Position numbers and translations under genes: made by a program. Positions 55,090 through 63,314 of a stretch of 64,000 bases of DNA are shown here, one piece after another. The notes under the pieces were generated by a model. That model saw nothing but the letters and a program-made list of their open reading frames with translations, did not search any database and was not told the origin of the DNA. Source of the stretch: Gemmatimonadota bacterium (GTDB lineage: Bacteria; Latescibacterota; UBA2968; UBA8231). Where the stretch lies: contig VXOR01000009.1 in assembly GCA_009840005.1 (NCBI GenBank), forward strand, positions 3,098-67,097, read 5' to 3'. Within the stretch, counting starts at the first letter, position 1. The number at the start of each line of letters is the position of its first letter.

Positions 55090-55218
55090 ATTACCCCCGA
55101 ACAGCGCTATCTGTTCGACGTCAACGGCTTATCGACGCAGATCATAGAGATGATGGACCCGGCTCACTACACCCATGTCAGGAAGGTTGTCAAAGAGGAC
55201 ATGGTGCGACTCACGTAA
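55090..55218 (+). pseudogene. Internally deleted phytanoyl-CoA-dioxygenase-like relic
   Basis: A 42-codon frame without a start codon. Its first part, ITPEQRYLFDVNG, matches the N-terminus of bacterial phytanoyl-CoA dioxygenase-like proteins (TPEQRYLFDVNGYL). The second part, DPAHYTHVRKVVKEDMVRLT, looks like a C-terminus. The middle is gone. Assignment rests on my memory of the family, so it is tentative. Confidence 0.45.
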
Positions 55219-55236
55219 ACAAAATCAAAATCAAGC

Positions 55237-55275
55237 AAAACAGGCACCTGCGATAGTCGCAAGTGCCTGTTTTTT
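55237..55275 (+). terminator. Strong rho-independent terminator, probably bidirectional
   Basis: Long stem AAAACAGGCAC / GTGCCTGTTTT continued by TGCGA-tag-TCGCA with one mismatch, then TTTTT. On the minus strand it also ends in TTTT, so it can serve the tRNA-Lys gene as well. Confidence 0.9.
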
Positions 55276-55350
55276 GGTGAGCCCACTGGGAATCGAACCC
55301 AGGACCTACGGATTAAAAGTCCGGTGCTCTACCAGCTGAGCTATAGGCTC
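55275..55350 (-). tRNA. tRNA-Lys (anticodon TTT)
   Basis: Minus-strand cloverleaf: acceptor GAGCCTA with TGGGCTC (one T-G pair), D arm GCTCAGCTGGTAGAGC, anticodon loop CTTTTAA (anticodon TTT, 55315-55317), T arm CTGGGTTCGATTCCCAG, and an encoded CCA. Its 3' end abuts the terminator at 55237-55275. Confidence 0.96.
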
Positions 55351-55454
55351 TATCTGGGTTGTATCTAATTAAAAATAAGCGGTTTGCGTATCCCTCGCAA
55401 GACTACTATCTCACGCGGCGGCTTTTATTTTAAATAGCGATGCTGCAAGTAAAT

Positions 55455-57466
55455 TCAGTAGGCCAAAGCAATGATTTTGTTCGTTTCTTGCGTCTGTGCG
55501 TCGCCTTGCACTTTAACTCGCAAAAGGTAGTTTCCCGGCGCGGCCAACTGCCCAAATTCGTCCTGCCCATCCCAACTTAACATTATCGGCCCGGCTGTTT
55601 GCTGCTGATCGTGTAGCACCCGAACTTCCCGTCCACTCAGGTCGTAGAGTGCCACGTGCAGCAAGCGGGGCTGGAGGACGTTTAATAGGGCGAACTCTAT
55701 CCGTAGCCTATCGCCGATGCCATCTCCATTGGGAGTCACGAGCGCGGCTGACACCGAGAGTCCATCAATTAACGTAGAGCCGACCGGCAGCGACACGGAA
55801 ATCGCTTCGCTGGCAACCGCGTCGCTGGCATCGCCCACATCCACCCGCTGCCTTATCTGTCGCTCTTCTCGACCACTGGCTAAGAACGCCTCAAAGGGCA
55901 TCTGTTGGCGGTATATCGTGCTGGCGAAGTCGAGTTCAATCAACCCGGCCCGCACGAACGGATCGGCAAAGGCAATGTCCCATCCGCCATCTACTTGGGT
56001 GCCCTCCGCGTCCAATACCTGCCCCCCAGAGCGGAGCTCACCAAGCTCAATGTCTGCCCCTGAACGCATGAGCAACTGATCGAAACCCGTACTGCCAGCA
56101 CCGATATCCCAACCAAGATAACAGGTAAACTCCGTACGCTGCCCCGGCTGGGCCTGGATCGGGTAGATCTCCGCTCGCGTCGCCGCGGCCAAAGGCTCGG
56201 TGTAGCTCAGGACTAGCTCGTCGAGAACCGCCCTCTGCATCGGGTCGTCGCTGAGCAAATAGGCTTGCAATTGGACGAAACGCCTTGGCGTCGGCGAGAG
56301 AAAACCCCGATCCGACCGCTCGTACGCCTGACTCCAGATACTCCAGTCATCGCCGGGCGAACGGACGGTATCAACCCGGCCTTTGAAACTGGGAATTAAC
56401 TTGTTGTACTTCCTTTCGGTTACTTCCTTGCCGTTTTTGTCGTGGAAGATATAGGACTCCTGTAACAGATTGCCCGTCCGCGAGCGAATTTCCACGCGAG
56501 TCCTCTCAGGGGCCTCGACCTGCCAACTCAACCCTGTGGCGTTGCGCACGGCCCCCAGATCGTAGATCGGGGATTGCAAGATGATACCCGCGGGATAGCC
56601 CTCGCCAAAGACCTGAAATTCGGCCGTCGTTCCCGTAATGCAACACTGCCTGTTCGGATAGCGCATCCGCAGATAGCGCAGTGGCCGGAGTGAAAATTGC
56701 TCTTCAAAGTGGACGATATCGCGCAAGTTGCGGGGGTGTTCGGGTAACTCCCCTAGGACTTGCCAGCGCAACGACCCGTCCGGTGCCAGCGATCCTCGAC
56801 CTGCCCTCCGCGTTCCCGCATTCCCAGCGAGATATTGTCCCCCACGGCCTCCGCAGCAATCGAGCTAATCCCCGCTCCCACGGTGGGCAAGTCCACTTCA
56901 ATGCGAATGAATTGCAGCGGCTTAAGGTCGTATTCGATGACCAACTCCCGTTGTTCGTTGAAGCTGTAGCGGACGCGGTCGCTATAGCGCACAATACTCG
57001 GCAGGGGCAGTCCGGCCGAATCAAAAAAGCGCTCGCCATTAGACAGCAAAACCTGAAAAAGCTCCAGCGGCGGCCCATCTTCTCTGAGCCGCAAGATCAC
57101 GCGCCGCGCGGAAACCACGCGGCCCAGATCGACCTCGACGTACATATTCTCGGTATCATCGTCCCAATCGGGAGCCCAGAAGCTACTCAAGCTCCCGTCG
57201 ATCAGGTTGCCAGCATCGCCGCCATTGGAGCCTGCGGCGCGGATGCCCCCGCCGAAATCCCCAGCATTGGCGACCGCGTCGATATTCCGCCGTACAAATC
57301 TGGGGGCAGCTTTCCCACGGCTGATTTCGATGGCATTGCCGGGCCGCTGCCACGCATCCCAATCTGCGTTGGTCCCAATCCGTAGTTCCTCGCCTGTTGC
57401 GGGTGATATCATGCTACAGAGCAGCAATACCTGAAGAAAATACCCTAATTCGCGGTAATTTTTCAC
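55455..57466 (-). pseudogene. Secreted discoidin-like/FlgD-Ig protein, split by a frameshift
   Basis: Two overlapping frames make one protein of about 660 aa. The first (57466-56753) has a signal peptide (FLQVLLLCSMISPATG) and a discoidin-like domain (LIDGSLSSFWAPDWDDDTEN, MYVEVDLGRVVSARRVILRL). The second continues as SLAPDGSLRWQVLGELPEHP and ends with a FlgD-like Ig/gliding-type domain (VALYDLSGREVRVLHDQQQT; LAAPGNYLLRVKVQGD). A one-base indel near 56780-56800 joins them. It could be a real pseudogene or a sequencing error. Probably a surface or secreted glycan-binding protein. Confidence 0.8.
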
Positions 57467-57498
57467 GGAGTGCCTCCCGCGCCGGGGTTCAGGGTGCC

Positions 57499-58509
57499 CT
57501 ATCCCACGCGATACTTCTCCACAGCTTCCATGTCCAGTTCAACGCCCAGCCCGGGCGCATCCGGCACGGTGACGAAACCACCGACCGGCGTCAGCGCACC
57601 GCCGATTAAGTCGTTTTCTCGCGTGAAATGCAGGCTGTCAGAGGGGATGGTCGCATTGGGAATAGTCGCGTGGACGTGCGTGCCATACGCACCCGACACG
57701 CCCAAGCCCAACCCCACGACCTGTAACCAGACCGGCATCCCGGCCGCCGCGGCCATGCCGGCGCAGGTCTGCGCGCGCTCGACGTTGCCACCCAGATTGA
57801 AGCAATCGGCCGCCTCAGCACGGATCGCGCTCAGCACCATCTGCGGGTCGCCTAAATGGGGCGCGAGCCGGATGCGGGTGTGGCGGCGAAAATCGCGGTA
57901 CTGATGCCAGCCCGGCAAGTATTGGAAGGGATCCTCAAACGCCTCAATGTTATACGGCTCCAATGACTCGGCCAGCCGCAGGCTCGTGCTCAAATCGCCG
58001 AAAGTGAAATTCGGATCGACGATAATACCGTAGTCCGGGCCAGCAGCTTTGGTCATCAGCTTGACAGTCTCGACAATGTTCCAAGGCCGTGCCTTGAGCT
58101 TGTGGGTCTTAAACCCTCGCTTGGCTCCCTCCTCGGCCATAGCGGCGAATTCGTGCGGCTCTAGCGGCGGCGACCACCAGCCCACCGGTACTCGATCCCA
58201 GTGCTTGGACCCCATCAGCTTCCAAGCCGGCACCCCGAGGGCCTTGCCGACGATGTCGTACAGGGCCATGATCATCGCCCCTCCTTTGTCCCCCAAGTTG
58301 ACCTGCATGGGATCGACGCCAGTCCACTCGGCCTCCAAGCTGGACAACGAGCCGCCTCGTCCCCCTTCGCCCACTCCGTAGATCCCTTCGTCGGTATGCA
58401 CTTTGATCAGGCTGATGGGCTGCTCCAAGTAATGTCCGGGACGACTCTTTTCAATTGAGGGAATATGCGGCACCGCAGTGACAAACTCTTCGATCTGGGT
58501 GATTTTCAC
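57499..58509 (-). CDS. Enolase-superfamily (mandelate racemase-type) sugar-acid dehydratase-like protein
   Basis: 336 aa. An N-terminal capping domain (LIKVHTDEGIYGVGEGG) and TIM barrel with base motif FKTHKLKARPW (KxK), metal ligands in IIVDPNFTFGD and NIEAFEDPFQY, and LQVVGLGLGVSGAYGTHVHA. The third ligand region reads LAPHLGDPQM, where most members have an acidic residue, so activity may be altered. Last gene of the catabolic operon, 3 bp after the next. Confidence 0.85.
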   Translation of the reverse strand: MKITQIEEFVTAVPHIPSIEKSRPGHYLEQPISLIKVHTDEGIYGVGEGGRGGSLSSLEAEWTGVDPMQVNLGDKGGAMIMALYDIVGKALGVPAWKLMGSKHWDRVPVGWWSPPLEPHEFAAMAEEGAKRGFKTHKLKARPWNIVETVKLMTKAAGPDYGIIVDPNFTFGDLSTSLRLAESLEPYNIEAFEDPFQYLPGWHQYRDFRRHTRIRLAPHLGDPQMVLSAIRAEAADCFNLGGNVERAQTCAGMAAAAGMPVWLQVVGLGLGVSGAYGTHVHATIPNATIPSDSLHFTRENDLIGGALTPVGGFVTVPDAPGLGVELDMEAVEKYRVG

Positions 58510-58511
58510 GA

Positions 58512-59714
58512 TTACACCTCCCTTAGCCAGTCATCGGGAATGTCGATCCCAAAGCCGGGGCCTTTGGGTAGCCCGAGTAGGCCGTTTTGTGGCATGTTGG
58601 TCCCCGGCGGAATTTTGTAGTGTCGCTGCCCCCACTTCGAAGGCGTCCCGAGATAGCACTCCGCCAACGGCACCCCGGGCAGGGAGCCGACGAAAAACTC
58701 GATCAGCGGAGTATTGGGCATCGCCGCTGTCCAGTGCTGGCCATACGGGTCGTTACCCCCAGTGTGCAGGCACATCTGGACGCCTTGCGCATCGGCGTAA
58801 TGGGCCAGTTTCATCGCCTCGGTAAAGCCCCCGATCCAGTAGATATCGGCCTGGATCAAATCGACGAGCCGCTCCTGCACAGCCCTCATGCCGGGATGGC
58901 GGGTGGACCAGTGCTCGCCGTCGGCCAGCGTCTGCCAAGGTACGCGCTGGCGCAGGGCGCGGTGGCCCTCCCAGTCGTGGGGCATCAGCATTTCCTCCAT
59001 CCAGCGCATCCGATACGACTTGAGCGCCTCGCAGATGCGCACGGCAAAGTCGAGGTCAAAGGTCATCCAGCAATCGAGCATCAGATCGGCATCCGGGCCG
59101 ATTAGCTCGCGGCACTTGGCCATCAACTCAACTGTGCCGTCGATTCCGGCTTGGCCATCAACGGGTCCATGCGGACGAGCCAGCTTGAACTTTTTGAAGC
59201 CCAACTCCAAGTACCAATCGACATCGTTGCCAGTGGCATAGACTTCCATCTGGGTACGCTGTGGGCCTCCAGCCAGCCGATAGACGGGCTGGTCGAGGGT
59301 TTTGCCCCACAGGTCCCACAGCGCTAGATCGACTCCGGCGACCGCCCGCGCCGTAAGCCCTTCGTTGCCAAAGGAAAGCGTCCCCCGCCACATGCGATCG
59401 TTGCACCGGTCAATGGCACCTACCTCCTGCCCGACGACTAGGGGAGCTAGGCATTCGGCGATAATCGGCTGGGTCGCATGGCCCGAATCCGTACGACCCA
59501 AGCCAAAGGTGCCGTCCTCGGCGATGGCCTTAACCCATATCGCCCCACCCGGCTTGGGCATGAGCCGCTCCTTGGGCGCGAATTTGTCCATTGGCGTGGC
59601 CTGCCCAGGTGCCCAAAGCCATGACTGCTCGCGCAGCGGCCGGGTGCCCTCCTCGCTCGGCGGCGGCGGCGATAATTCAAAGGTTTGGATAGCAGCTATT
59701 TTCTTGGCGCACAT
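58512..59714 (-). CDS. L-rhamnonate dehydratase-like enolase-superfamily enzyme
   Basis: 400 aa. Barrel features match the rhamnonate dehydratase group: GFKKFKLARPHG, LMLDCWMTFDLDFAVRIC (Asp ligand), RMRWMEEMLMPHDWEGHRAL (Glu), QTLADGEHWSTRHPGM (Glu) and MCLHTGGNDPYGQHW (catalytic His). It removes water from a six-carbon sugar acid to the 2-keto-3-deoxy form. It is downstream of two Gfo/Idh dehydrogenases and 2 bp before the second dehydratase-like gene. Confidence 0.87.
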   Translation of the reverse strand: MCAKKIAAIQTFELSPPPPSEEGTRPLREQSWLWAPGQATPMDKFAPKERLMPKPGGAIWVKAIAEDGTFGLGRTDSGHATQPIIAECLAPLVVGQEVGAIDRCNDRMWRGTLSFGNEGLTARAVAGVDLALWDLWGKTLDQPVYRLAGGPQRTQMEVYATGNDVDWYLELGFKKFKLARPHGPVDGQAGIDGTVELMAKCRELIGPDADLMLDCWMTFDLDFAVRICEALKSYRMRWMEEMLMPHDWEGHRALRQRVPWQTLADGEHWSTRHPGMRAVQERLVDLIQADIYWIGGFTEAMKLAHYADAQGVQMCLHTGGNDPYGQHWTAAMPNTPLIEFFVGSLPGVPLAECYLGTPSKWGQRHYKIPPGTNMPQNGLLGLPKGPGFGIDIPDDWLREV

Positions 59715-59738
59715 TAGATTGATGTAACCATTTAATTC

Positions 59739-60767
59739 TTACAGTTCGAGTTGACGCCCTCGTTCAGCTGCACTATACGCCGCATCGACAAAGCGCATAG
59801 CCTGCCAAGCATCGTCGCCATTGGTGATAAAAGTACCCTGCCTACTGCTAGCGGCGACAAAGTCGGCGATAAAACCCAATCCGGCCGCTCCGCCGTACCC
59901 GGGGGCCTCGCCAACCGAGAGGTCGAATTGGCGGTACTCGTCCTCGCTCCAACCTTCGGCTTGGCTTTGGACGATGAGCCGGTCGCCGCGTCCTTCCCAA
60001 TCTTGCATCACCCAAGTTGCATCCCCGGCAGTTCCCCTAAAACACAAGTAGATATCGCCGTAGCGGCGCGGCAGAACATAGCCAGCGTGGAGACTGCCCA
60101 GAGCACCGTTGTCCATGCAAAACGAAGCGGCGAGCACATCTTCGACATCGATGCCCGTGCCGCTCAGCGTTGCCTTGTGCGCGCTGACAGCCTTGTACTC
60201 CAAGCCGCTGATATAGCGAATCATATCGACCGTGTGAATCGCCAGCCAGTGCAATATTCCCCCGCCCGCCTGTGCGCGGTCAAAGAGCCAGTGCTCCGGA
60301 TTGCGCTGCTGGACGGTGCTAGTGACCATCCGCCCCTCGATGGAGACGATGCGGCCTAGGACGCCAGCGGCGACGAGTTCGCGCGCTTTTCCGGCAATCG
60401 GATGACAGCGGTTCAAAAAGGCCGTCGCCCACAAGACCTGCTGCGCGGCGGCTATTTCGTTGAGGCGAGCGATATCAGCAGCCATACGCGCGACCGGTTT
60501 CTCGGCTATGACTGGCACGCCAGCCTGCAAAAGCTGCGCGATGAGGTCTGGCGCTCGGTCGTTGCGCGTGCATACGATGGCTAATCCCAGCTTCTCGTCC
60601 GCCAATAGCGCGTCTAGGCTACCATATACCTGATCGACATCAGTGCATTCTTCGGCCGTACAAACGACTAACCGACCCACGGCCTCGCAGTGTTGCAGTG
60701 AAGTCAGCCACCCACGGCTGTGGGGATTGTCCAGCCCAACGAGGGCAGCGCATACTTTATCCGTCAT
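59739..60767 (-). CDS. Gfo/Idh/MocA-family oxidoreductase (second of pair)
   Basis: 342 aa from ATG 60767; the frame extends to 60848 but those residues lie inside the upstream gene. Rossmann domain CAALVGLDNPHSRGWLTSLQ, with PVIAEKPVARMAADIARLNE carrying the EKP signature, and substrate domain with GGGILHWLAIHTVDMIRYIS (H-x-x-D). It probably oxidises a sugar or sugar derivative with NAD(P). It overlaps the paired oxidoreductase by 11 bp. Confidence 0.9.
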   Translation of the reverse strand: MTDKVCAALVGLDNPHSRGWLTSLQHCEAVGRLVVCTAEECTDVDQVYGSLDALLADEKLGLAIVCTRNDRAPDLIAQLLQAGVPVIAEKPVARMAADIARLNEIAAAQQVLWATAFLNRCHPIAGKARELVAAGVLGRIVSIEGRMVTSTVQQRNPEHWLFDRAQAGGGILHWLAIHTVDMIRYISGLEYKAVSAHKATLSGTGIDVEDVLAASFCMDNGALGSLHAGYVLPRRYGDIYLCFRGTAGDATWVMQDWEGRGDRLIVQSQAEGWSEDEYRQFDLSVGEAPGYGGAAGLGFIADFVAASSRQGTFITNGDDAWQAMRFVDAAYSAAERGRQLEL

Positions 60768-61743
60768 GGTAATCCACCACCTTTCCTTCCCGCGCCGAGC
60801 GGTAAACATTTTCCAACAGCGCCACCGTGCGGCGGCCCTCGCGGCCATCCACCCGCAGAGCGGTCCCGTTCTCTAGGGCTGATACCACGTCCTCGACGAC
60901 GTTGGTCTGCGAATTGTCTATGGCCAGTAACTTCTCTTCCAGTCCATCGCCAAAGACGCGCATCTCGCCCGACAGCACGGCGTCCAGCAACACTCCCCCT
61001 TCGCTGCCGTGTACCTCGGCGCTAAAGTAAGGGCTTGCTGGGAAGGTCGTCGTACCCAAGATCCCCCCCTTGGCCCCGCTTTCAAAATTCAAGATGGCCT
61101 GGCCAATATCCTCGGTCTCAATATCGTGGTTCATAATCGCCGTTTCGCTATAGACGGTCTTGGGCGCACCCATGAACCACAGCAGGAGATCGATCAGGTG
61201 CGATCCCTGGTTGGCCAGCGACCCACCCCCGTCCATGGCCCAAGTGCCGCGCCAGCCGCCGCCGTGTTCAAAGTACTCCTGCGAGCGAAACCACTTAAAG
61301 CGCACTTCGCCGAGAATGGGCTTGCCCAACAGGCCCTGCTTGAGGGCTTCGGCGACGCGATAGTTGTTATCGACGTAGCGGCTTTGATAGTCGACGCCGA
61401 GCAAGAGGCCGCCCGCGTCGGCTGCGGCGATCAGCTCGTCGCAGGCTTTGGTGCTGACGTCCATGGGTTTGGTGGTGATTACGTGCTTGCCAGCTTTGAG
61501 CGCCTCAACGCCAATGGACGCGTGTAGCCCGCTCGGGGTCATCACCAGCACAACATCCACATCATTCCGCCCCAAGGCGTCTTCGAGGGCCGTACACCAC
61601 GCGCAGCCTATTTCCTCACCTACTTGGCGGGCCAAGTCCCCGTTGAGATCGACGACCACACGCAGCTCAGCCCCTGCGGTCTCAGCCACTTGCCGGGCGC
61701 GATTGCGCCCCATGCCCAGCCCTACAACAGCAAATCCGATCAT
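60757..61743 (-). CDS. Gfo/Idh/MocA-family oxidoreductase (first of pair)
   Basis: 328 aa. IGFAVVGLGMGRNRARQVAE is the dinucleotide-binding loop, VITTKPMDVSTKACDELI replaces EKP with TKP, and GSLANQGSHLIDLLLWFMG holds the H-x-x-D pair. Sugar dehydrogenase-like, substrate unknown. First gene of the four-gene catabolic operon (two dehydrogenases, then two dehydratases). Confidence 0.92.
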   Translation of the reverse strand: MIGFAVVGLGMGRNRARQVAETAGAELRVVVDLNGDLARQVGEEIGCAWCTALEDALGRNDVDVVLVMTPSGLHASIGVEALKAGKHVITTKPMDVSTKACDELIAAADAGGLLLGVDYQSRYVDNNYRVAEALKQGLLGKPILGEVRFKWFRSQEYFEHGGGWRGTWAMDGGGSLANQGSHLIDLLLWFMGAPKTVYSETAIMNHDIETEDIGQAILNFESGAKGGILGTTTFPASPYFSAEVHGSEGGVLLDAVLSGEMRVFGDGLEEKLLAIDNSQTNVVEDVVSALENGTALRVDGREGRRTVALLENVYRSAREGKVVDYHDG

Positions 61744-61813
61744 TTTACTAGCTCCTTAGCAGATTTTTGAGGTATCGCATTATCACAAGGACCATAGAGT
61801 ACCGCCTCCGGCC

Positions 61814-62338
61814 TCATTCATAGCTTTTCAGAGGACGACTATGATACTCCACCATAGATGGACCACGCATCTCATATCGCAAGCTGATATGACGCCTGCT
61901 ATGCTTCCACTTATACTCACGTTCAAGGTCGCCTATAATCCTAGTATCGTACGGGTTGCCCATGATACTCCTAAACGCGGCATCGTACGAGTCAAAGACC
62001 TTCCTACATGATGCCGCACCGGTATTTTCGCATAGTATCATGGACCCGTCTTCGTCATAGACTAGACTCTTCGGCGAAGGAGACAACGATGCTTTCGTCT
62101 GCTTGCTTGGCAACGACGGGCTGGGAGCAGGAGTGGCCGCGGTTGACTTAACCTCCAAGAGTGCCGTGGCCTGATTCACCTTAGCCTCTAGCTGATTGAT
62201 ACTACCCTCTATCTTATCAAGGCGACCCGATAAGTTCTCATGGTACAGGTAAAGGGACTCATTGAGAAAACTGGCTACACCTACCCCCATGAGAAATATC
62301 CATCCCAGAATCACAAAAAACTGGATCATAGATCGCAT
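61814..62338 (-). CDS. Single-pass membrane protein with coiled coil
   Basis: 174 aa from ATG 62338, with AAAGGA about 5 nt upstream; a longer frame to 62362 lacks a site. MIQFFVILGWIFLMGVGVAS is one transmembrane helix. A coiled coil follows (LSGRLDKIEGSINQLEAKVN), then a Pro/Ser linker and a C-terminal domain (MILCENTGAASCRKVFDSYD). No family recognised. GC is lower than in the catabolic operon. It lies 32 bp after the CoiA-like gene on the same strand. Confidence 0.7.
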   Translation of the reverse strand: MRSMIQFFVILGWIFLMGVGVASFLNESLYLYHENLSGRLDKIEGSINQLEAKVNQATALLEVKSTAATPAPSPSLPSKQTKASLSPSPKSLVYDEDGSMILCENTGAASCRKVFDSYDAAFRSIMGNPYDTRIIGDLEREYKWKHSRRHISLRYEMRGPSMVEYHSRPLKSYE

Positions 62339-62370
62339 ACAATTCCTTTCTACAGCCGCCAATGTGTGGT

Positions 62371-63264
62371 TTAGGGTATATCACCGGGCCACAGCCACGC
62401 GCTGCAATTTATTAGCCTGTCCAGCGTGAAGTCGCCCGCGGCAAACTTCTTGGCATCTACCTCAAGAGCAAGACGCCTACCCTCCTTCATCTGCTTCTTG
62501 AAGTCGTCATTCTTCGGGTTGCTATAGAAAACTTCAAAGATAAGCTCGCTTGGGTCCTGCGGGGTTCTAGCGTTTAGACGTTTTGCTCCGTCTTTGCCAA
62601 CCCTTTTCTTTAAGGCAGCAATAGTCTTTTTATCGTAAAAATCAGGATGGATTTGAGGCGGAGGTGCCCAATAGTCCCTCCATTCTTCATCTGTCAAGAA
62701 CCATAGAGGACGAGTCTCTCCTCTTGCTTTGAGGGCGCTCACCATCTTATCCCCCCGTTCATAAGCCTCCTCGAACTCCTCCTTGAGGGGCAACCACTCG
62801 GAGGTCAGCCTCTTGCTCTTGCCCCATGGTTTCAGCCACCAATTCATGGCCCATGCCTGTTCGTCTCTGTGCATATTGTACATAGGCATCCCCTCAAGAC
62901 GCACATCATACCGCCTACCAAGCCCGTCATCCTGATATTCGCTCTTGACGCTCCTTACCAAAAAGCCGCCTTCAGGGACGATTAGGCCAGGGTGCGGAGG
63001 CAACCCCCTAATCATCTCACGTAGCAATACAGACTCGACCCACGCTTGAATGATCTTATGGATGTCGCAAGACTTGCTTGGAGGATGAGAAAAGTACCGG
63101 CTCGGTAGCTTCCTTCCATTCTTCCCCGTCCCACCATTGCCGCCCTTAAGGGTAAGCCCCGCGCCACAGCTAAGGCAGGTATAGCCAGAGCGACCTTTAG
63201 CAAGCCTGTGATCGTCTGGACGGACAATCTCTCCTTTCCATCTGGCAGGAATTTTTTTAGTCAT
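62371..63264 (-). CDS. CoiA-like protein with N-terminal zinc ribbon
   Basis: 297 aa. YTCLSCGAGLTLKGGN gives a zinc-ribbon knuckle; KLPSRYFSHPPSKSCDIHKI and IQAWVESVLLREMI resemble the HFAH...C...E-H helix start of CoiA competence proteins, whose nuclease-like domain follows. The middle (WWLKPWGKSKRLTSEWLPLK) and the end (LALEVDAKKFAAGDFTLDRL) are not recognised. No clear D-x-K nuclease triad is seen. Lower GC than neighbours. It may act on DNA or RNA ends. Pairs with the coiled-coil membrane gene. Confidence 0.55.
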   Translation of the reverse strand: MTKKIPARWKGEIVRPDDHRLAKGRSGYTCLSCGAGLTLKGGNGGTGKNGRKLPSRYFSHPPSKSCDIHKIIQAWVESVLLREMIRGLPPHPGLIVPEGGFLVRSVKSEYQDDGLGRRYDVRLEGMPMYNMHRDEQAWAMNWWLKPWGKSKRLTSEWLPLKEEFEEAYERGDKMVSALKARGETRPLWFLTDEEWRDYWAPPPQIHPDFYDKKTIAALKKRVGKDGAKRLNARTPQDPSELIFEVFYSNPKNDDFKKQMKEGRRLALEVDAKKFAAGDFTLDRLINCSAWLWPGDIP

Positions 63265-63314
63265 CTTAATCTTTATCTGTTTCTAGGTACATAATAGACT
63301 GTGGCCCGCGTCCG

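Noticed and set aside
55455..56771. Independent gene starting at TTG 56771
   Set aside because: The frame is protein-like upstream of the TTG and joins the signal-peptide frame, so this is the second half of a split gene.
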